Assembly (NCBI GenBank): GCA_905214195.1
Contig: CAJMLH010000014.1
Location: 1 to 43,078 of the forward strand
DNA from: an uncultured bacterium
GTDB taxonomy: Bacteria; Bacillota; Clostridia; Peptostreptococcales; Anaerovoracaceae
DNA: 43,078 nucleotides
Direction: 5' to 3'
Position 1 is the stretch's first letter. Every line of letters starts with the position of its first letter. A program made the position numbers and the translations under genes. The notes under the pieces were generated by a model, which saw only the letters and a list, made by a program, of their open reading frames with translations, was not told the origin of the DNA and did no database searches. Below, piece by piece: positions 32,784-40,172 of this stretch.

Positions 32784-33457
32784 AAAATAAAGTTGTGAGT
32801 ATAGAAGAGGCAGTAAAGAATATAAAACACGGTGATACTGTAATGTTCGGAGGGTTCGGAGGATTTGGTACGCCTAATAATATAGTGCTTGAAATGGTTC
32901 GTCAAAATGTGGGAGGACTGACTGTTATAACAGAAGATTTCAGCCATGGACTCAGGAACTTTGAAATGGGGCTTATGCCGCTTCTTTCCCACAAGCTGGT
33001 TAAAAAAGCTATGCTTTGTTTTGCCGGATTGCAGCCTCTTGTAACTGAACAAGCCTTTGCAGGAGAGCTTGAAGTAGAGCTTATTCCCCAAGGGACTTTA
33101 GCTGAAAGGATGAGAGCAGGAGGGGCTGGACTCGGAGGATTTTACACTCCTGTGGGAGTAGGTACCGTTGTGGCAGAGGGAAAGGAGACAAGAGAAATAG
33201 ACGGCAAGTTATACCTGCTTGAAAAACCTTTGAGAGCGAATGTCTCCATTGTTAAGGCCTATAAAGCCGATACTTTCGGAAACGCAATATTTAAGTATAA
33301 CAGCATTTCCTTTAATCCGCTTGCTGCAATGGCGGGAGACATAGTTATAATGGAAGTGGAACATTTGGTTGAACCCGGAGAAATACCGCCTGACAGAGTT
33401 CAGCTGCCGGGAGTATTTATAGATTACATAGTTATTCAGGAGGAGGTAGCACCATGA
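32780..33457 (+). CDS. CoA-transferase subunit A (3-oxoacid/short-chain type)
   Basis: 225 residues. HGDTVMFGGFGGFGTPNN matches the family 1 signature G-G-F-x3-G-x-P near the N-terminus. The region GTLAERMRAGGAGLGGFYTPVGVGT is the usual CoA-site loop. The family (AtoD/CtfA) moves CoA between an acyl-CoA and acetate, acetoacetate or butyrate. Here it probably acts on the acyl-CoA made by the oxidoreductase. It overlaps the oxidoreductase gamma gene and the next subunit by 4 bases each. Confidence 0.9.
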   Translation: MKNKVVSIEEAVKNIKHGDTVMFGGFGGFGTPNNIVLEMVRQNVGGLTVITEDFSHGLRNFEMGLMPLLSHKLVKKAMLCFAGLQPLVTEQAFAGELEVELIPQGTLAERMRAGGAGLGGFYTPVGVGTVVAEGKETREIDGKLYLLEKPLRANVSIVKAYKADTFGNAIFKYNSISFNPLAAMAGDIVIMEVEHLVEPGEIPPDRVQLPGVFIDYIVIQEEVAP

Positions 33458-34191
33458 AAGATGTTCGTGAATTTATTGCTAAAAATATAGCATTGATGTT
33501 AAATGACGGCGACTTTGTAAATCTTGGAATCGGCATACCTACTCTTGTAGCTAATTATATTCCTGAAGATATAGATGTAATACTTCACGGCGAGAATGGA
33601 TTTGCAGGACAGGATAAAGAACTGCATTTCCCTGATATTTATAAAGATGAGGAAACCTACAGGAATTGGCTTAATTCTCATGGAGGTGAGGATACAGACC
33701 ATATTTCCGGAGAAGGACATAGAGATTTAATAAATGCAGGCGCATTTTTTATAACATTGCTGCCGATAGCAAGTTGTTTTGACAGTTCCATATCATTTGC
33801 CATAGCAAGAGGCGGACACCTTGATGCTACAGTTCTCGGTGGTCTTCAGGTAGATAGCCGGGGTAATCTTGCAAACTGGATGATTCCCGGAAAAAGAATA
33901 AACGGTATGGGCGGCGCTATGGATTTGGCTTGCGGAGCAAAAAAAGTAATAGTTGCAATGGAACATTGTACTCGTGACGGAAAAGCTAAGATTCTAAAAG
34001 AGTGCGATATGCCCCTTACGGCTGTAGGATGTGTTGATACAGTTGTTACAGAGCTTTGCATAATGGACATATGTGACGGCAAAATGGTTGTAAAAGCTAT
34101 GGCACCGGGCATAACGAAAGAATACTTACAGGAAAAAACAGAAGCAGAACTTACTTTCGCAGAGGAAATTTCTTTGATGGAAGAAGTATAA
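33454..34191 (+). CDS. CoA-transferase subunit B
   Basis: 245 residues. The catalytic Glu47 sits in ILHGENGFAG, where most relatives have SENG; the change of Ser to Gly is conservative for the loop and Glu is retained. Later motifs GGLQVDSRGNLANWMIPGKRINGMGGAMDLACGAKKV and GVVTEL-like VDTVVTELCIMDI are standard for AtoA/CtfB. Residues about 70-90 (RNWLNSHGGEDTDHISGEGHRD) form a polar region that may be an insertion. It works as a heterodimer or heterotetramer with subunit A. Confidence 0.88.
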   Translation: MKDVREFIAKNIALMLNDGDFVNLGIGIPTLVANYIPEDIDVILHGENGFAGQDKELHFPDIYKDEETYRNWLNSHGGEDTDHISGEGHRDLINAGAFFITLLPIASCFDSSISFAIARGGHLDATVLGGLQVDSRGNLANWMIPGKRINGMGGAMDLACGAKKVIVAMEHCTRDGKAKILKECDMPLTAVGCVDTVVTELCIMDICDGKMVVKAMAPGITKEYLQEKTEAELTFAEEISLMEEV

Positions 34192-34289
34192 ATTTATAGG
34201 CGTTACGATGAAAAACTGTGTTAGTTATGTCGGCAATGAATATAGTAATGGCTTTATCGTAAGATAAAATCATGAGAGGAGATGAAAAA

Positions 34290-35459
34290 ATGGGATTTAA
34301 ACAGGCAGATCGCCTTGTAGGCGTACCTATGTCAAAAACCAGAGTTATGTTGAAAAAGTGTGCAGACTTGGCGGAAGCGGGAGAAAAAGTTACTGCACTT
34401 ACTATTGGCGAGCCGGACTTTGACACTCCCGAATATATAAAGGAAGCTTGCAAAAAGGCCCTTGATGACGGATGTACCAAGTACGCAGACAATATAGGAA
34501 CACCTGAGCTGAGGAAAGCTATTTGCGGAAAACTACTGCGTGAAAACGGACTTTCATATACTCCTGATGAAATAATAGTTACAACAGGTGTGGCACAAGG
34601 GATGTTTGCATCTTTGCTTTCATTTTTGAATCCGGGAGATGAGGTTTTGGTACCTGACCCTGTATATCTGACATATTCTGCAATACCTCCTATCGCAGGA
34701 GCTGTTGTAAAAAAATACAGGTTACTTGAGGAAAATGAATTTCAAGTAGATATAAAGGAAATAGAGGCTGCTATAACTGATAAGACAAAGATGCTTGTTA
34801 TAGTATCGCCTAATAACCCGACAGGAAGTATACTTCGCAAAAATACCCTTGAGGCTATAGCTGAAATTGCAAAGAAATACGACCTTATTGTACTTTCTGA
34901 CGAGATATATGAAAGACTTACATACAGTGATGAAAATCCACATGTAAGCATTGCCTCACTTCCGGGAATGAAAGAGAGAACAATACTTCTCAACGGTTTT
35001 TCAAAGAGTATGGCAATGACAGGCTGGAGACTCGGATATATAGCAGCTCCGGTGGAATTTATGGATCCGCTGAACAGAATGTCATTTTATATGACATCGG
35101 GCAGCGTATCATTTGTTCAGAAAGCAGCAGTAACGGCGCTTGAAAATGAGGACGGCTCAGTAGAAAGAATGAGACAGGAATTTAAAAAACGCCGTGATTA
35201 TCTGGTAGAAGAGATAAACAAGATGGATAAGTTCAGCTGTCTCGTGCCTGAGGGAGCTTTCTATGTGTTTATGAATATAAAAAAGACAGGCATGAAATCA
35301 GAAGAATTTTGTGATTATGCACTTGAAAAATACAGGCTGGCTTTGATTGAGGGAGATGCTTTCGGAGAATGGGGAGAGGGATATGTGAGACTGTCATATG
35401 CTACCTCAATGGAAAACCTTGAAGATGCTGTCGGAAAGTTAAAACTCATGGATAAGTAA
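34290..35459 (+). CDS. PLP-dependent class I aminotransferase (AspC-like)
   Basis: 389 residues. The ATG at 34290 is chosen because GAGGAG lies 8-13 bases before it. Motifs: GEPDFDTPEYIKEA, TTGVAQGMFASLLSFLNPGDEVLVPDPVYLTY, NNPTGSILRKNTLEAIAEIAKKYDLIVLSDEIYERLTY and NGFSKSMAMTGWRLGY with the PLP lysine in SKSMAMTGWR (about residue 237). It has fold type I and normal family length, and is cytoplasmic. It converts an amino acid to its 2-oxoacid, the substrate of the oxidoreductase operon. Substrate preference is not readable. A 98-base gap with no terminator precedes it. Confidence 0.9.
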   Translation: MGFKQADRLVGVPMSKTRVMLKKCADLAEAGEKVTALTIGEPDFDTPEYIKEACKKALDDGCTKYADNIGTPELRKAICGKLLRENGLSYTPDEIIVTTGVAQGMFASLLSFLNPGDEVLVPDPVYLTYSAIPPIAGAVVKKYRLLEENEFQVDIKEIEAAITDKTKMLVIVSPNNPTGSILRKNTLEAIAEIAKKYDLIVLSDEIYERLTYSDENPHVSIASLPGMKERTILLNGFSKSMAMTGWRLGYIAAPVEFMDPLNRMSFYMTSGSVSFVQKAAVTALENEDGSVERMRQEFKKRRDYLVEEINKMDKFSCLVPEGAFYVFMNIKKTGMKSEEFCDYALEKYRLALIEGDAFGEWGEGYVRLSYATSMENLEDAVGKLKLMDK

Positions 35460-35488
35460 TTGAATTCCCGTTCAAAAAGCGTTAAAAT
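35460..35488 (+). promoter_or_regulatory. Predicted promoter of the sigma-54 activator
   Basis: TTGAAT (35460-35465), a 17-base spacer and TAAAAT (35483-35488), directly after the aminotransferase stop. It would let the activator be made independently of the operon it controls. Confidence 0.55.
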
Positions 35489-35518
35489 AAAGAATAGCGC
35501 TGAAATTGGAGACGGGAT

Positions 35519-37480
35519 ATGAAAAAAGCTGAAAATGTACTTATAATCTGCACCGATAAAAGCATGATAGACATGTACCGCAATGTACTTGGAGACATGG
35601 AAATCGAGATAGATATAGAATATATCGGAAACCGCTTCGGTGCAGATATTCATGCGTTTTTAAATCACATAAAGGAATTTGAAAAGCAGGGTAAAGAAAT
35701 CATTATAACGAGAGGTTATCTGGCAAATGAAATCCGCAGAAGTCTTGACTTCAAGGTTATAGAGATATCTATATCCGCTTTTGATGTGCTCAAAGCGCTG
35801 TACAAATATGCCGATAGGAAAGATCTTAAAGTCGCTGCGGTGGAATGTAGTGCATTTATAGAAGTAATAATGCAAGCTGCTGAGTTTCTCGACATGGAGA
35901 TAACGCCATATGTCGTAGATGAATTCGGCGATTTTTACAAAGGCTTTACCGAAGCGTTGAACGACGGCGCAGATGTTATATGTGGAGGCGCCATGGGACA
36001 CTATGACGATTTCTTCCTGAAGATAGATGCCGAGTACGCTTATGTCGATTCAAGTGAAAGCAGCATGAGAGACAGTCTCTTCAATGCCCTTGAGGTTTAT
36101 CAACTTGTACATGAAGAAAAAAAGAAGAGAGAACTTATAGAAACACTTGTAAATGTATCAGATGTGGGAACTATAGCGGCAGATTCCGAGGGGCATATAA
36201 TAGCTGCAAACAGAAAGGCTGCGGAGCTTTGTAAATTCAACTTGTCTAAGGCAGTCGGAAAAAAAATAGAAAACCTTGAATCGGCTGTAAGTTTTTCAGA
36301 TATACAGGATGTGCTTAGCAAGCCGTCCGGAATATTTGAAATAATGGGAAGCAAGATATTGGTAGATAAGGTTCCGATTTCAATCGGTGACAGTGAGGCA
36401 GGCTATGTCCTCAGAATGAAAAGAACCGACCAAATCCTTATTGATGACTCCAGAGTAAGGAGCATACTTGCCCAAAAAGGGCTACAAGCAAGGTACACAC
36501 TTGATGATATAAAAGGAAAAAGTGAGGTCATAAGTAGGCTGAAGAATCAGGTAGAGCATTACGCAAGGACTGACAGCACCGTGCTTATAAATGGAGAAAG
36601 CGGCAGCGGAAAAGAGCTTTTTGCTCAAGCGGTTCATAATGCCAGCATGAGAAAGCACAGACCGTTCCTTGCAATAAATTGCCCTTCGTTTCCGCCTCAT
36701 CTGCTTGAAAGCGAGCTGTTTGGATATGTGTCGGGTGCGTTTACAGGCGCAAGAAAAGAAGGGAAAATAGGAGTATTTGAGTTGGCTCATACAGGCACTC
36801 TTTTTCTTGACGAAATCGGAGATATGGATTTGAGTGTTCAGTCAAAAATTTTGAGAGCCGTTCAGGAAAAAGAAATAATGAGAGTCGGTGACGACAAGAT
36901 AATTTCAATAGATGTAAGAATTATTGCCGCTACAAATAAAAATCTTTTTGAGGAAGTTTTAAAAGGCAATTTCAGAGAGGATCTTTATTACAGATTGAAT
37001 ATACTGAACATAAATGTTCCTCCTCTTCGTGAATATAAGGAAGACATAGCAGAACTGACAGAATCGGCACTTTATGATATAAATGAAAGGCTCGGATGCA
37101 GTATAACAGGAATAAGTGACGATGTTATTAAAAGGTTAAACGATTACGACTGGTATGGCAATGTAAGAGAACTCAATAATTTTGTTGAAAAGATGATAGC
37201 CATGGTTAGGTCGGGGAAGATAACAATGGGAAAAGTCGAGGGGCTCTTTTACGAAATGGATAGGCAAATAAAGGTTTATCGTGACTTTTACAGAAACTCT
37301 GAGGAGCAGGACACTTTAACTCAGCCAATCATGACCTTAAAGGAAGCCGAAATGATTGCAATTGATAGAGCTCTTCGTGACGCCGACTACAACAAAACAA
37401 AAGCTGCAGAAATGTTAGGCATAGACAGAGGCACGCTTATGCGTAAACTTCAAAGTCGCAGCAGAGAGCAGGTTTTATGA
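35519..37480 (+). CDS. Sigma-54-dependent activator with PrpR-type sensor and PAS domain
   Basis: 653 residues. Residues 1-190 resemble the PrpR N-terminal effector domain (IITRGYLANEIRRSLDFKVIEISISAFDVLKALYKY). A PAS domain follows at about 210-320 (SDVGTIAADSEGHIIAANRKAAEL). The AAA+ sigma-54 domain (about 335-565) has Walker A GESGSGKELFAQAV, the GAFTGA loop (about 406-411) that touches sigma-54, and Walker B GTLFLDEIGDM. The C-terminus is a Fis-type HTH (DADYNKTKAAEMLGIDRGTLMRKLQ). It binds upstream DNA and opens sigma-54 promoters, most likely the one at 29421. Sensing of an acyl-CoA- or 2-oxoacid-related metabolite is plausible. Confidence 0.92.
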   Translation: MKKAENVLIICTDKSMIDMYRNVLGDMEIEIDIEYIGNRFGADIHAFLNHIKEFEKQGKEIIITRGYLANEIRRSLDFKVIEISISAFDVLKALYKYADRKDLKVAAVECSAFIEVIMQAAEFLDMEITPYVVDEFGDFYKGFTEALNDGADVICGGAMGHYDDFFLKIDAEYAYVDSSESSMRDSLFNALEVYQLVHEEKKKRELIETLVNVSDVGTIAADSEGHIIAANRKAAELCKFNLSKAVGKKIENLESAVSFSDIQDVLSKPSGIFEIMGSKILVDKVPISIGDSEAGYVLRMKRTDQILIDDSRVRSILAQKGLQARYTLDDIKGKSEVISRLKNQVEHYARTDSTVLINGESGSGKELFAQAVHNASMRKHRPFLAINCPSFPPHLLESELFGYVSGAFTGARKEGKIGVFELAHTGTLFLDEIGDMDLSVQSKILRAVQEKEIMRVGDDKIISIDVRIIAATNKNLFEEVLKGNFREDLYYRLNILNINVPPLREYKEDIAELTESALYDINERLGCSITGISDDVIKRLNDYDWYGNVRELNNFVEKMIAMVRSGKITMGKVEGLFYEMDRQIKVYRDFYRNSEEQDTLTQPIMTLKEAEMIAIDRALRDADYNKTKAAEMLGIDRGTLMRKLQSRSREQVL

Positions 37481-38277
37481 CAGGTAACAGAGAAAGAACA
37501 GAACTTGCAGAGCGCCTTGAAGCAGATGCATGTATAGACAATGAAGAACGAGAAAAATATACGGCGGAAGAAGAGGAATACTATCTTGAATGTGAGAAGA
37601 GATGGGTATTTCTTATGCTTATATCAGTGGCCGGATTTTACGGTGTATTTACTTTTTTGATGCGTGGAGGAGTTTTCTGCAATGCTCAGACAGGAAATTT
37701 TGTCTTTCTGGCAATAGCCATAGGAACATTTCAATGGAAAAAAGCGTTGTACTATCTGCTTCCCATGGGAGCGTATTTAATGGGAACAATGGTTTCGGAA
37801 ATAATACCTCGGCCCGTAAAAAAGACTCACATAATCAGATGGGATACCCTGCTTGTGCTTTTGGAAATGGTGGCGGTTGTGATACTGGGCTTTATACCGG
37901 AAACAGCGCCTTATCAGATATCTCAGATAACCATAAACTTTATATGCGCAATGCAGTACAATACATTCCGGCAGGCTCAGGGAATACCTATGGCGACTAC
38001 TTTCTGCACAAATCATGTCAGACAGATAGGGATTACCATAGTAAAGGCTTTAAGTAAAAAAAGTGATGAAGCAGTAAGAACAAAACTTTGGACACATATA
38101 AGAATGTTGATATTTTTTGTTATAGGTGGTGCAGCGTCGGCGGTATTATGCAATATATTTAAGGGAAAGGCCATATGGTTTACTTTGATTCCGCTTTCTA
38201 TTGTGTTTTCAGGACTTTTTTATGCGGACAGAGTCACGGAACATGATAAGATAGAAGAAACCCCAAGAGGCCATTAA
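37477..38277 (+). CDS. DUF1275 (YoaK-like) integral membrane protein
   Basis: 266 residues. The start overlaps the activator stop by 4 bases. After a polar, acidic N-terminus (about 1-40) come six predicted helices with the DUF1275 mark VFCNAQTGNFVFLAIAIG, then AMQYNTFRQAQGIPMATTFCTNHVRQIG. The function of the family is unknown; a transport-like role is often presumed. Translational coupling to the regulator suggests it belongs to the amino-acid cluster, perhaps for uptake or product export. Confidence 0.85.
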   Translation: MTGNRERTELAERLEADACIDNEEREKYTAEEEEYYLECEKRWVFLMLISVAGFYGVFTFLMRGGVFCNAQTGNFVFLAIAIGTFQWKKALYYLLPMGAYLMGTMVSEIIPRPVKKTHIIRWDTLLVLLEMVAVVILGFIPETAPYQISQITINFICAMQYNTFRQAQGIPMATTFCTNHVRQIGITIVKALSKKSDEAVRTKLWTHIRMLIFFVIGGAASAVLCNIFKGKAIWFTLIPLSIVFSGLFYADRVTEHDKIEETPRGH

Positions 38278-38282
38278 GTATA

Positions 38283-38331
38283 AACATAAGCATATGCATA
38301 TGTTGACAATTAGATAGCCTTGAGTTATCAT
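38283..38331 (+). promoter_or_regulatory. Riboswitch promoter with overlapping palindrome
   Basis: TTGACA (38303-38308), a 17-base spacer and TATCAT (38326-38331) form a strong promoter with a start near 38338. A 22-base palindrome with two mismatches (AACATAAGCAT/ATGCATATGTT, 38283-38304) overlaps the -35 and could be a repressor or activator site. Confidence 0.65.
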
Positions 38332-38352
38332 ATAAATATAAATTGAATAAAG

Positions 38353-38511
38353 AAGTGACATCTCGGAAGCCTGTCAGAATCAGGCACTGTGTCTCAGCAA
38401 CCGTATTATCAACGAACGGATTTACGCATAAATGCAACACCACTGAGAATTATTATTCTTGGGAAGGTATCCAAGTAGGTTTTAAAGATTGAGTCGGTAG
38501 ACCTGTCACTT
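38353..38511 (+). promoter_or_regulatory. Cobalamin riboswitch aptamer
   Basis: Conserved blocks appear in order. The closing helix AAGTGACA (38353-38360) pairs perfectly with TGTCACTT (38504-38511). CGGAAGCCTG-TCAGAAT-CAGGC is the P4 hairpin. CAGCAACCGTA matches the conserved CGCNACUGU region. CACTGAGAAT...TTGGGAAGG is the P8/P9 part, and GAGTCGGTAGACCTGTCA matches the 3' GAGNCNGGAGACCUGCC block. This is recalled consensus; a covariance search would settle it. The next gene in the same direction (38862) has its own promoter and is unrelated to B12, and a terminator lies at 38615, so the RNA may be a stand-alone regulatory transcript of about 300 bases. Confidence 0.8.
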
Positions 38512-38614
38512 ACTGAACAACGGTCTTCTGAGATGAGACGGCGGTCAATTTTTCGTATAAAAGCTGTGATTTGTATAGAAATAAATTCGGCGATTTATGG
38601 AGATTTTAACACGC

Positions 38615-38640
38615 AGGCACTCAGATGAGAGTGCCTTTTT
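38615..38640 (+). terminator. Terminator of the riboswitch transcript
   Basis: AGGCACTC (38615-38622) with GAGTGCCT (38629-38636), then TTTT. It lies about 100 bases after the aptamer and may be the expression-platform terminator. Confidence 0.85.
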
Positions 38641-38681
38641 ATATTATAAAATTATTACAATCAAAGACTTTTCATCCTTTT

Positions 38682-38721
38682 GCAGGGAGCGGACAATATC
38701 TTGTCTGCTCTCTGCTTTTTT
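38682..38721 (+). terminator. Second terminator before the amidohydrolase
   Basis: A 15-bp stem (38682-38696 with 38701-38715; two G-T pairs) and a 4-base loop, followed by TTTTTT. It insulates the downstream genes from the riboswitch transcript. Confidence 0.9.
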
Positions 38722-38790
38722 CTTTTCCCACGGTCGCTTGGGGAATTTGCGAAAACGGCTTAAAATGCTGAAAAAACAATATCTTCCTCA

Positions 38791-38819
38791 TTGTTAATTT
38801 AAACAAGAGGTGATATAAT
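38791..38819 (+). promoter_or_regulatory. Predicted promoter of the amidohydrolase operon
   Basis: TTGTTA (38791-38796), a 17-base spacer and a perfect TATAAT (38814-38819), 42 bases before the start codon. Confidence 0.65.
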
Positions 38820-38861
38820 ATTAAGGTCGATAGTTAGCTTATAGGAGGATGGTTTTATAAG

Positions 38862-40145
38862 ATGAAATACGCATACATAAACGGAATTATTCTTGATGGC
38901 TCAAAGGAAATGAAACCTGAAACCGGTAAAATAATTCTTACCGACGGAGAAAAGATAAAGGACATAATAGAGCAGGGAAGAGATATACCGCAAGAATATC
39001 AAACGGTAGATTTGGATGGTAAATATATAATGCCCGGACTTATAAATATGCATCTTCATCTTCCGGCAAATGGTAAACCGAAGAAAAAGGAAGACGACAA
39101 TGTTAAGAAAGTAAAGCTCTTAACGAGCAACGCTTTTTTCAGATATATGGTGCGAAAAGTATGTGCAGGTTATGCCAAAACTCAGCTGATGAGCGGAGTG
39201 ACCACAATCAGAACTATGGGAGGCGTACTGTCGGTTGATTCCGATATAAGAGATAGAATTAACGACGGCCTCATGGTAGGACCGAGAATCCTGTCATCCG
39301 ACATGGCGGTGTCGGTGGAGGGCGGACATATGGCTCATTCATTGGCGTACGCAGCACATAGTGAGGAAGAAGCAAGAGTACTCGTCAGGAAAATCCTCGA
39401 AGGTAAGCCTGATGTAATAAAGCTCATGATAACAGGAGGCGTCCTCGATGCAAAGGCTAAAGGCGAACCGGGAGAACTTAAGATGCCGCCTGAATATGTA
39501 AAGGCGGCGTGTGATGAGGCACATAAAGCAGGTAAGAAAGTTGCTGCCCATGTTGAAAGTCCTGAGGGAGTAAGGGTCGCCCTTGAAAACGGAGTGGATA
39601 CTATAGAGCACGGCGCAAAGCCTGATGATGAGATAATAAGACTTTTTAAAGAGACGGGAGCATGTCACATTGCAACCATATCACCGGCGCTTCCATTTGC
39701 TTTGTTTGACAGGAGTATAAGCGGAGTAAGCGAAGTGGCGCAATATAACGGAAAGATTGTATTTGACGGAATAATAGAATGTGCAAAGGCCTGCCTTGAA
39801 AACGGAATTCCTGTGGGACTGGGCACTGATACAGGCTGTCCTTACATAACCCATTACGACATGTGGAGAGAACTTAGATATTACCACAAATATTGCGGAG
39901 TTTCCAATGGATTTGCGCTGTATACCGCAACAAAACTCAATGCTGAAATTGCCGGTATAGGTGATGTTACAGGGTCTATAGAACCGGGTAAAAGCGCTGA
40001 CTTTGCAGTGACATCAGAAAACCCCCTTGAGGATCTTTCAGCATTAAGAAATATAGATATGGTTGTAGCAAGAGGCAATATTATAAGAGCACCAAAGGTG
40101 AAAAAGATGGCAGAAGTTGAAAGAGAACTGGATAAATTTCTGTAA
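38862..40145 (+). CDS. Metal-dependent amidohydrolase
   Basis: 427 residues. GGAGG lies 13 bases before the ATG, rather far, but a nearer in-frame start is ruled out by a stop. The N-terminal beta-sandwich precedes the HxH motif NMHLHLP. KLMITGGVLDAKAKGEPGELKMPPEYVKAACDEAHKAGKKVAAHVE carries the likely metal Lys and His, then DTIEHGAKPDDE and GLGTDTGCPY with the catalytic Asp. This matches the imidazolonepropionase/Xaa-Pro dipeptidase-like branch of the superfamily (PF01979). It hydrolyses a cyclic amide or dipeptide in the cytoplasm; the substrate is unknown. It leads a unit with the antiporter and hydrogenase genes. Confidence 0.87.
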   Translation: MKYAYINGIILDGSKEMKPETGKIILTDGEKIKDIIEQGRDIPQEYQTVDLDGKYIMPGLINMHLHLPANGKPKKKEDDNVKKVKLLTSNAFFRYMVRKVCAGYAKTQLMSGVTTIRTMGGVLSVDSDIRDRINDGLMVGPRILSSDMAVSVEGGHMAHSLAYAAHSEEEARVLVRKILEGKPDVIKLMITGGVLDAKAKGEPGELKMPPEYVKAACDEAHKAGKKVAAHVESPEGVRVALENGVDTIEHGAKPDDEIIRLFKETGACHIATISPALPFALFDRSISGVSEVAQYNGKIVFDGIIECAKACLENGIPVGLGTDTGCPYITHYDMWRELRYYHKYCGVSNGFALYTATKLNAEIAGIGDVTGSIEPGKSADFAVTSENPLEDLSALRNIDMVVARGNIIRAPKVKKMAEVERELDKFL

Positions 40146-40172
40146 GACATGGTTTTTCGGAAAGGATTTTAG

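Noticed and set aside
37602..38057. 151-codon frame inside the DUF1275 gene
   Set aside because: It is a frame-shifted shadow of a recognisable membrane protein with no own start signals.
38340..38560. SAM or other riboswitch class at this position
   Set aside because: The block order GGAAGCC...CAGCAACCGTA...TTGGGAAGG...GAGTCGGTAGACCTG and the closing helix fit the cobalamin class. No SAM-box features (such as the kink-turn pairing) were seen.
38597..38797. 66-codon open frame after the cobalamin riboswitch
   Set aside because: It runs straight through both terminator hairpins (38615-38640 and 38682-38721), has no good ribosome site and its product looks like translated structure, so it is not taken as the riboswitch-controlled gene.
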